A program made the position numbers and the translations under genes. Below are positions 57,766 through 64,000 of a stretch of DNA of 64,000 bases, piece after piece (the first letter of the stretch is position 1; every line of letters starts with the position of its first letter). This stretch comes from Marinomonas rhizomae (GTDB lineage Bacteria > Pseudomonadota > Gammaproteobacteria > Pseudomonadales > Marinomonadaceae): the NCBI RefSeq assembly GCF_024397855.1, contig NZ_CP073343.1, forward strand, positions 1,240,001 through 1,304,000. The letters run 5' to 3'. The notes beneath the pieces were generated by a model. That model ran no database searches. It was not told where the DNA came from and saw only the letters and a list, made by a program, of their open reading frames with translations.

Positions 57766-59676
57766 TTAAGTTCTAAAATTATTAATGTTTTTCGTTAGGT
57801 CATCTGCTAGAGATTTAAGTTCTTCAGCTCGAGCGGCGCTCTCTGCTGCAAGAACGACCAATTCGGTTGAACCTTGTTGTATGTCGGCCGTATTTTGATT
57901 CACTTCTGCGGTGACACTGGTTTGCTCTTCGGTGGCCGTTGCAATTTGTGCCGCGCGGTCGTTGATCGTTGTAACAGACTGCTGAATCTTATCTAGGCTT
58001 TCTTTTGCCTGATTAACATCTTCAACACTGCTGTTTGCTCTAGTATGACTTAACTGAATTTTGCCCACGGCGTCTTTAGTGATCTTTTGCAGCGACTCAA
58101 TCATTTTTTGAATTTCTTCAATCGAGCTATAAGTACGTTGAGACAGAACTCGAACCTCATCAGCCACCACGGCAAAGCCACGGCCCTGTTCGCCAGCTCG
58201 CGCTGCTTCAATGGCAGCATTCAGGGCTAATAGGTTAGTTTGTTCTGCGATGCCTGAAATGGTCGTTAAGATGGTATTGATGCCATCTGCATTTTTGCTG
58301 AGGTCATTAATAACCGTTGCCACGCCTTGGATATCAGCAGCCAGTGTTCGAATACTTTCTTGGCTTTTTAGTACCTGAGTTTGACCGATATTGCTCGCGG
58401 TTACGGTTTCATCAGCATTGATGGCGGTATTAGTCGCATTGCCCGCAATCTCTTGTGTCGCTTGTGCCATCTGATGAATGGCCGTCGCCACCATAGAGAT
58501 ATTGTGCTGTTGTTCTTCTAGTTTCAGTGAGCTGTTTCTCGAAGAATCGTGGGCGGCACTGGCTTGGTCAGCTAGATCATGACCAATTTTTTTAAGGTGT
58601 GACACAGTTCCGTGCAATAGCGCGACAAACTTATTAAAGTTATCGACCAATACGGCGATTTCATCTTTAGAACTGGCCGTTAAGCGTTGTGTTAGATCGC
58701 CATCCCCTTGTGCTATTTGCGCCATGCTGTCAGACACTCGACGTAAATCTTTAAGCAAGAATCGAGTTACTTGAACCACTACGAGTATTGCGATGGTAAG
58801 CAAAATAAATACCGCGATAATAATGTTTGTACCCAAGCTAACAAGTGGGGCATTCAGAACGTCTTTGTTCATCATCAACCCTAAAACCCAAGGGCTGCCT
58901 TTAATGTTGCTGGCATACATATCGATATCTTTGCCGTCTATATTTAGCTCGGTAAATTTAGCTTTAGTGCCAACGCCTTTAAAAAAGTCATTGCTTAATA
59001 TCGGTGATAAATTCGTAGCATCTTTCAAAATACGATCTGTATTGGGGTGAGCTATAATTTTACCGTCGCCATCAAATAAGACACTGTAGCCGTCACCCGC
59101 TACTTTCATGGCCAAAATGCTATCCAATACACTGTCTAGAAATACCAAACCGCCGATAGCGCCGATAAACTTCCCGTTAACGGTTATAGGCTCTACGAAT
59201 GTCATTGAAAGCTTTTTGGTGGAGGCCGAAATATATGGTGCCGTTATGTAGGCGCTGTTTTTGGCTTTCGCATCAATGTACCAGCTGCGTTTACGAGGGT
59301 CGTAATCTGCGCTGTTCAGTGATGGATCATGACGATACATGGCACCGTTTTCCATGCCCAAATAGGTCATGCCGAATCCTAGGCTGGCTTGGGCTTGTTG
59401 GAGAATATCCAGAACCTCTTTTTCGTTTATGTCAGGGTTGTCTTGTAAAGAGGCTTCTATCTTTTGTTTGACGGCTTGCATTGCGCTGATGCGATCATTA
59501 GACCAGCTATTAATATAAGTAGAGATAGCATTAGCTTGAGAGCTTACTTCAGATTTTATGCGAGCATCACTGTCGCTTTTGAAGGCGTAAAAAGAGACAC
59601 CTCCGATTCCGATCGCAATGATCACAGCCACAATAATGGACTGAAGGGTTATTTTGGTTTGTAGCGAAAGATGCAT
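57766..59676 (-). CDS. methyl-accepting chemotaxis protein with dCache sensor
   Basis: A 636-residue transmembrane chemoreceptor. One helix near residues 10-30 and another near 275-300 flank a periplasmic double-Cache domain. A HAMP domain (about 305-355) and the signalling hairpin follow, with the invariant tip [32 protein letters not shown]. The Cache domain has [16 protein letters not shown] and LVFLDSV, resembling the amino-acid-binding dCache pattern (R-x-W-Y, Y, D), so an amino-acid ligand is plausible. The ribosome site is AGGAG. Confidence 0.95.
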   Translation of the reverse strand: MHLSLQTKITLQSIIVAVIIAIGIGGVSFYAFKSDSDARIKSEVSSQANAISTYINSWSNDRISAMQAVKQKIEASLQDNPDINEKEVLDILQQAQASLGFGMTYLGMENGAMYRHDPSLNSADYDPRKRSWYIDAKAKNSAYITAPYISASTKKLSMTFVEPITVNGKFIGAIGGLVFLDSVLDSILAMKVAGDGYSVLFDGDGKIIAHPNTDRILKDATNLSPILSNDFFKGVGTKAKFTELNIDGKDIDMYASNIKGSPWVLGLMMNKDVLNAPLVSLGTNIIIAVFILLTIAILVVVQVTRFLLKDLRRVSDSMAQIAQGDGDLTQRLTASSKDEIAVLVDNFNKFVALLHGTVSHLKKIGHDLADQASAAHDSSRNSSLKLEEQQHNISMVATAIHQMAQATQEIAGNATNTAINADETVTASNIGQTQVLKSQESIRTLAADIQGVATVINDLSKNADGINTILTTISGIAEQTNLLALNAAIEAARAGEQGRGFAVVADEVRVLSQRTYSSIEEIQKMIESLQKITKDAVGKIQLSHTRANSSVEDVNQAKESLDKIQQSVTTINDRAAQIATATEEQTSVTAEVNQNTADIQQGSTELVVLAAESAARAEELKSLADDLTKNINNFRT

Positions 59677-59870
59677 TTAAGATCTCCTGAGCTTAGTGGT
59701 AACTGCAATTATAAACACAGAGTATATTCTATATGAGTCAGTGTAATTTCACTGCAGTTTTTTGTGTTACCCAATAAATGTTTTCTTGGTGTTCCTGATG
59801 GCTTTGATACTTTTGGATCTTTCTGTTATCGTCCGCGGCCCTTTTATGAGCGATGATAGGTAGAGTATAG

Positions 59871-61235
59871 ATGATTTGTGGATTTGATTACGGAACATCG
59901 AATTGTGCATTAGGTATTGTGCAAGATTCGGCTGTGCGTTTGGTCGCTTTAGAAGGAGAACATGCATTTTTACCCTCTACTTTGTATGCTTTAGATCGAG
60001 ATTTAATTACTGAAGCGGTCGGAAGAGGGCTGCCAGATATTCAGTCAAGGCAAGCGTTTGCAGAATTGCGAATGAACGCGTTAACAAGGGCAAAACGAGC
60101 CCGTTATGAAGAAGACATTGCGGATGAAGATCAAACGTTATTTTTTGGTCGCGCGGCATTTGACGAATATTTCCAATGGCCTGAAGAAGGTTACTTCGTA
60201 AAATCACCTAAGTCATTTCTAGGCGGCGCAGGACTGCGTTCCGAGCACATACATTTTTTTGAAGACGTTGTCACTGTGATGATGCAGAACATCAAACAGC
60301 GCGCAGAAAAAAGCCTGGGTGCTGACATTACTCACACTGTTATTGGTCGTCCTGTTAACTTCCAAGGCCTTGATGCGGAAGTCAGTAACCGCCAAGCACT
60401 GGAGATTCTAACGACAGCAGGCAAGCGTGCTGGTTTTAAAGAAATCGAGTTTCTTTATGAGCCAATTGCAGCTGGTTTGGATTTTGAAGTAAAGCTTACC
60501 GAAAATAAAACGGTATTGGTTGTGGATATCGGTGGTGGTACTACGGACTGCGCCATGGTTCGTATGGGCCCTGATTATCTACAAAAAGAAGATCGTCGTG
60601 ATGATTTTTTAGCGCATACCGGTGAGCGGATTGGCGGTAATGATTTAGATATTCAGATTGCAGGTAAGCATTTAATGCCGCTGTTTGGTATGGAGTCATT
60701 GTTAAAAACAGGCTTGCCAATGCCGACGCAACTTTATTGGAATGCCATCACAACCAATGATGTTTCTGCTATTGCGACCTTCAATAGTATGGAAACGAAG
60801 AACCAAATGCATCAGCTACGAGTGGATGCGGCAGAACCAAAATTGATTGAGCGTTTCTTGCGAATGCGTGAAGAAAAGCATAACTATCATATTGTTCGCA
60901 GTGCGGAAGAGGCGAAGATTGCGTTGTCCGACGCCCAGAACTATTTTGCTTCACTTGATTATATTGAAGCCGCTTTAGGTGCTGATGTTACTCGCGAACA
61001 ATTGGCGAAATCGATTGCTTCTCCATTAGAGAAAATGCTGAATTTAATGAAAGCAGCCATTGAACAGGCGGGTGAGAAACCAGACCTCATTTATATGACG
61101 GGGGGCTCGGCTAAATCGCCAGTTATTCGCGATGCAATTCAAGCGAATATCGGTGACATTCCTGTATTGGATGGTGACCACTTTGGAAGTGTGGCGGCAG
61201 GTTTGACGGTTTGGTCTGATAAAATTTTTAAATAG
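59871..61235 (+). CDS. yegD: YegD-like Hsp70 family protein
   Basis: A 454-residue actin/Hsp70-type ATPase. The first phosphate loop is GFDYGTSNCALGIV, the second is VVDIGGGTTDCAMVRMG, and the adenosine motif is MTGGSAKSPVIRDAI. It lacks the Hsp70 substrate-binding C-terminal domain, as is usual for YegD. The function is not known. It stands alone, divergent from the first chemoreceptor. Confidence 0.93.
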   Translation: MICGFDYGTSNCALGIVQDSAVRLVALEGEHAFLPSTLYALDRDLITEAVGRGLPDIQSRQAFAELRMNALTRAKRARYEEDIADEDQTLFFGRAAFDEYFQWPEEGYFVKSPKSFLGGAGLRSEHIHFFEDVVTVMMQNIKQRAEKSLGADITHTVIGRPVNFQGLDAEVSNRQALEILTTAGKRAGFKEIEFLYEPIAAGLDFEVKLTENKTVLVVDIGGGTTDCAMVRMGPDYLQKEDRRDDFLAHTGERIGGNDLDIQIAGKHLMPLFGMESLLKTGLPMPTQLYWNAITTNDVSAIATFNSMETKNQMHQLRVDAAEPKLIERFLRMREEKHNYHIVRSAEEAKIALSDAQNYFASLDYIEAALGADVTREQLAKSIASPLEKMLNLMKAAIEQAGEKPDLIYMTGGSAKSPVIRDAIQANIGDIPVLDGDHFGSVAAGLTVWSDKIFK

Positions 61236-61261
61236 ATTTTACAAGACTTCTTAAACTCATG

Positions 61262-61296
61262 AAAAAGGGAACAAGCCATTGGCTGTTCCCTTTTTT
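61262..61296. terminator. bidirectional terminator
   Basis: GGGAACA-A-GCC pairs with GGC-TGTTCCC across a short ATT loop, one bulge, with flanking A-run and T-run. Between the convergent yegD and second chemoreceptor genes. Confidence 0.9.
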
Positions 61297-61326
61297 GCAA
61301 ACAAACTAAGTGTTTCAGGGCTGAAG

Positions 61327-63378
61327 TTACAGAGAGAATCTATTTACTGAAATCTTCAATTTTTCTAATACCTCAGAAAGAGTCTGGGTTGTTGCCATCA
61401 TTTCTTTTACGCCATCAGCAGTTTCATTTGATACGTGGCGAATGTTCGATATGTTTTCATTAACACTGACAGCCACGGCAGATTGTTCTGTAATTGAGCT
61501 GGCGATGTTAATAGACATAGAGTTTATTAAGCTAACAGACTCTGTAACCTTCATTAATCCTTTGCTTGCTTCAATCGCTTTTTCCGCATTTCCTGCTGCC
61601 TGGTCACGACCACTGATAACTTCAATAGAAGCTGTTTTAGACAGTTTTTGCAGTTGGTCGATCATACCTTCAATTTCAGATGTCGCATCTTGAGTTCTAG
61701 TTGCCAGCGTTCTTACTTCGTCAGCAACAACGGCAAAACCTCGGCCTTGTTCACCTGCGCGAGCTGCTTCAATGGCCGCGTTAAGCGCCAGCAGGTTGGT
61801 TTGTTCTGCAATACTGCGAATAACATCAAGTACGGAACCAATGTTTACACTTTCTTTTTCAACTTCTTGCATAACGGAAGAGGCATGGCCAATGACCTTA
61901 GCTAGTGCTTGCATATCGGTAGCAACATTATTGACTACCTGAGTACCTGCTCGAGTTTCTTCGTCGGCTTTATGAGTTTCATTCGTTGTCTCTGTGATAT
62001 TTTTTGACACATCTTCAACGGCAATAACCATCTGGTTCATGGCGGTAGCAACCAAGTCTGTTTCAACTTGCTGTTTGGTCATACCTTTTGAAGCCTGTGA
62101 GGCAGTTTTTTGTACTTTCTGGCTGGAGCTGGCAAGTAATTCCATGCTGCTTCTTACTTCCATTTGCATGGAGCGTAATTGTTTGATGGTATTTCGTCCG
62201 TGCTCGAACAGAATAGCTATTTCATTGCGACTATGAATCTGGTTATTGTGCCCATTTTCAAAAAGATGTGTTGAAAGGTTTCCATTACCTAGCTCTTGCA
62301 AGTCTTGACCAACACGTTTTAAAGGGGAAAGAATGCGCTGAGTAATAAAGGCAATCAGAGCTACAAGAATGGTCGCACAAATGAGTGAGATGATGATTAA
62401 GCTATTACGAACAGAGTTAGCGACCACGGTGAATTCATTTACCGGACCTCCTGTTAATAGCGCCCAATTCCAGTTTTCGGCATGACGAAATGACATGATG
62501 TTTTCTTTAGTGACACCATTGATGGTTTGTTGGGTGAAAAATGTGCCAGTATCTTGCTTTTTCATTAACTCTAAGTGTTTTTCTGCATTGGCTAGGCCTA
62601 TTTCACTAAATAGCTTACCTTTATTCTTGGAATCAATAACGACTCTGCCGAAGTCTTTGCCTTCTTTTAAACTGATAACAGTGGCTTTGCCTGTTTCTCC
62701 AAAGGATAGGGTATTGATTTCTTGTTCTAAGCTTTTTAGCCCTTCAGTGTAATCAAAACCAATATAAAGAATACCAGCTACTTTACCTGCGGTATCTTTA
62801 AAGGGAACGTACTTTGTCATGTAGTTGCGGCCAAATAGTGCTGCCGGACCAGAGTATGTTTTACCTTGGATAAGTGTTTGATAACCAGGGTGACCTTTGC
62901 CTAATAAAGTGCCGAAAGCACGGTCACCATTTTCTTTTTTCAAGGATGTGCTGACGCGAAGAAAGTCATCACCGTAGCGAATGAAAACCGTCGCTGTGCC
63001 GCCTGTCATTTTTGTAAACTGGTCTGGCTTATCAAAGTTTAAATTAATGGTTTCGCCTGAGTTGGTTGCCAAAGGGCTGTCGTATTCGCCAATTTTTACC
63101 GTTTCTGAATCACTTACTGTGATTCCATTGGGGAAAAGTGTGAAAAATATATCGGCTAATCTGTCTGTATTGCTTTCTAGATTTTCATAATAAAAATCAA
63201 GCAACATACTGCCTTGGTTAGCGCTAGTTTGTAGTTCGTGGTCGATGCTGGTCATAAAACCGTCGTAGGATTTATTAGATGCTAACCAGCTCAATGCACT
63301 AAAACAGAGAATAGAAACCGTGAACACAGCAACACCTAGTTGATGTGTGATAGGCATGGATTTTATACGCTTAATCAT
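61327..63378 (-). CDS. methyl-accepting chemotaxis protein with Cache_3-Cache_2 sensor
   Basis: A 683-residue chemoreceptor. A first membrane helix (about 12-32) and a second (about 325-350) bound a periplasmic sensor of the Cache_3-Cache_2 type, with [41 protein letters not shown] and [15 protein letters not shown] and the signalling domain follow, with the same tip as the other receptor. A Shine-Dalgarno AAGGAAC precedes the ATG. No che genes are nearby. Confidence 0.95.
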   Translation of the reverse strand: MIKRIKSMPITHQLGVAVFTVSILCFSALSWLASNKSYDGFMTSIDHELQTSANQGSMLLDFYYENLESNTDRLADIFFTLFPNGITVSDSETVKIGEYDSPLATNSGETINLNFDKPDQFTKMTGGTATVFIRYGDDFLRVSTSLKKENGDRAFGTLLGKGHPGYQTLIQGKTYSGPAALFGRNYMTKYVPFKDTAGKVAGILYIGFDYTEGLKSLEQEINTLSFGETGKATVISLKEGKDFGRVVIDSKNKGKLFSEIGLANAEKHLELMKKQDTGTFFTQQTINGVTKENIMSFRHAENWNWALLTGGPVNEFTVVANSVRNSLIIISLICATILVALIAFITQRILSPLKRVGQDLQELGNGNLSTHLFENGHNNQIHSRNEIAILFEHGRNTIKQLRSMQMEVRSSMELLASSSQKVQKTASQASKGMTKQQVETDLVATAMNQMVIAVEDVSKNITETTNETHKADEETRAGTQVVNNVATDMQALAKVIGHASSVMQEVEKESVNIGSVLDVIRSIAEQTNLLALNAAIEAARAGEQGRGFAVVADEVRTLATRTQDATSEIEGMIDQLQKLSKTASIEVISGRDQAAGNAEKAIEASKGLMKVTESVSLINSMSINIASSITEQSAVAVSVNENISNIRHVSNETADGVKEMMATTQTLSEVLEKLKISVNRFSL

Positions 63379-63557
63379 GAAGTTGTTCCTTCTATTAAAG
63401 TATGCTTCTAATCAGATGAGTACAGCATTTGATAAAGCTTTTATTATTATAGTTGTCTTTATTTTTGTTGCTCCACAATGACTGAGAACGAGCTTTTAAA
63501 ATTCGAACACTCCGAAAAGTAGTGTGAACTTGTTCGATTGATCGGAACATTTTCTAG

Positions 63558-63595
63558 AAAAGGCAACAAGACATGATTTGTCTTGTTGCCTTTAC
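63558..63595 (-). terminator. terminator of the MFS transporter gene
   Basis: AAAGGCAACAAGAC pairs with GTCTTGTTGCCTTT around a six-to-eight base loop; on the minus strand it is followed by TTTTCT. It lies 34 bases past the stop of the MFS gene. Confidence 0.88.
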
Positions 63596-63628
63596 ACTTT
63601 GTCACCGACTGTACGTTTATGTTAACGA

Positions 63629-64000
63629 CTAGAGGTTCGGGTGTGTGTTTTCTACATGGTGCTTTTCTTTTACTGGACGGACCATTAAGTTCGCGAAGAA
63701 GCCAACTACCAACAATCCAGCCATAACATACATAGTTGTATTGTAGAGGCTAGACGTTGGGTCGATAGTCCCGGCTGGAGCGATTTCCATCAATTTGGCG
63801 ACGGTCACTGACTTAGCTGCGATTAGCTCATTTAGCTGGGAAACGGACGCGTTAAATTTTTGTTCGAACGCGGTCGGGTCTATTTTGTTAACCAGGTCGG
63901 TAATCGCATTTTCAACCGAAAGATTTCTTAGGTAGGTGATAACGAAAGGCCCTAGAACACCAGCTGTTGCCCATGCAGTTAGCAATCGGCCATGTATGCC
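63629..64000 (-). CDS. MFS transporter, OFA (oxalate/formate antiporter-like) family, 3' part
   Basis: Only the last 123 codons are inside the window; the 5' part lies beyond base 64000 and the frame is open to the edge. GRLLTAWATAGVLGPFVITYLR is the typical 10th-11th helix region of OFA-family permeases, followed by a soluble loop and a final helix YVMAGLLVVGFFANLMVRP, ending in a polar tail. Such carriers import or exchange small carboxylates; the substrate cannot be told from this end. Confidence 0.85.
   Translation of the reverse strand, partial: GIHGRLLTAWATAGVLGPFVITYLRNLSVENAITDLVNKIDPTAFEQKFNASVSQLNELIAAKSVTVAKLMEIAPAGTIDPTSSLYNTTMYVMAGLLVVGFFANLMVRPVKEKHHVENTHPNL

Overview
The window looks like a chromosomal segment of a marine gammaproteobacterium, most likely in the Oceanospirillaceae close to Marinomonas. 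This is inferred from protein resemblance and gene order, not from a database search. It shows housekeeping synteny ndk-rlmN-pilW-rodZ-ispG-hisS-yfgM-bamB-der, moderate G+C, type IV pilus and chemotaxis genes, and the carboxynorspermidine polyamine route. There are no phage genes, transposases, integrases or CRISPR arrays. Nearly everything is intact and densely packed.

Layout. 1-3.9 kb: the 3' part of an rrn operon (tRNA-Ile, tRNA-Ala, 23S, 5S, terminator; the 16S lies upstream of the window). 4.3-6.8 kb: a secreted DUF3015 protein and a DUF4105 envelope protein. 6.9-14.4 kb: a LysR/DMT-exporter divergent pair, tetR facing fadH with twin operators, a YkgJ-like protein, cardiolipin synthase and an EEP-family hydrolase. 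14.4-16.7 kb: a DUF2254 membrane protein and a coiled-coil membrane protein, separated by a highly structured 383-bp non-coding element. 17.0-24.9 kb: iscR-sufBCDS-sufA-sufT-sufE-iscS, an iron-sulfur assembly operon with tandem IscR sites in front. 25.1-34.2 kb: the conserved ndk to der run. 34.4-37.1 kb: rimK with a linked aspartoacylase-like gene and a membrane protein. 37.2-43.5 kb: a YgiQ radical SAM protein, tpm, ybaM, DUF1304, DinB, an LRR-kinase fusion, and ribH2 under an FMN riboswitch. 44.1-52.7 kb: an MliC-type lipoprotein, then cobJ-cobM-cobW-cobN-cbiX. 52.8-55.1 kb: carboxynorspermidine dehydrogenase and decarboxylase. 55.3-64 kb: a diguanylate cyclase, NnrU, two chemoreceptors, a YegD-type Hsp70 and the 3' end of an MFS transporter gene.

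How the parts work together. The Fe-S operon has an Isc-type regulator in front of Suf machinery and ends with an IscS-like desulfurase. It sits where related bacteria carry isc genes next to ndk/rlmN, which suggests that suf replaced isc in place. Products of this window that depend on Fe-S clusters include RlmN, IspG, FadH and the YgiQ protein. The cob cluster combines late-cobalt enzymes (CobN, CobW) with a CbiX-type chelatase carrying a long histidine-rich tract. RibH2 is a stand-alone lumazine synthase controlled by FMN.

The most unusual structure is the element at 15830-16212. A 23-bp terminal inverted repeat has every position paired when G-U is allowed. Inside are two 46-bp repeats whose hairpin stems differ by a compensatory base-pair change, plus further hairpins. 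It has no convincing gene of its own and is the best candidate here for an undescribed structured RNA or mobile palindromic element.
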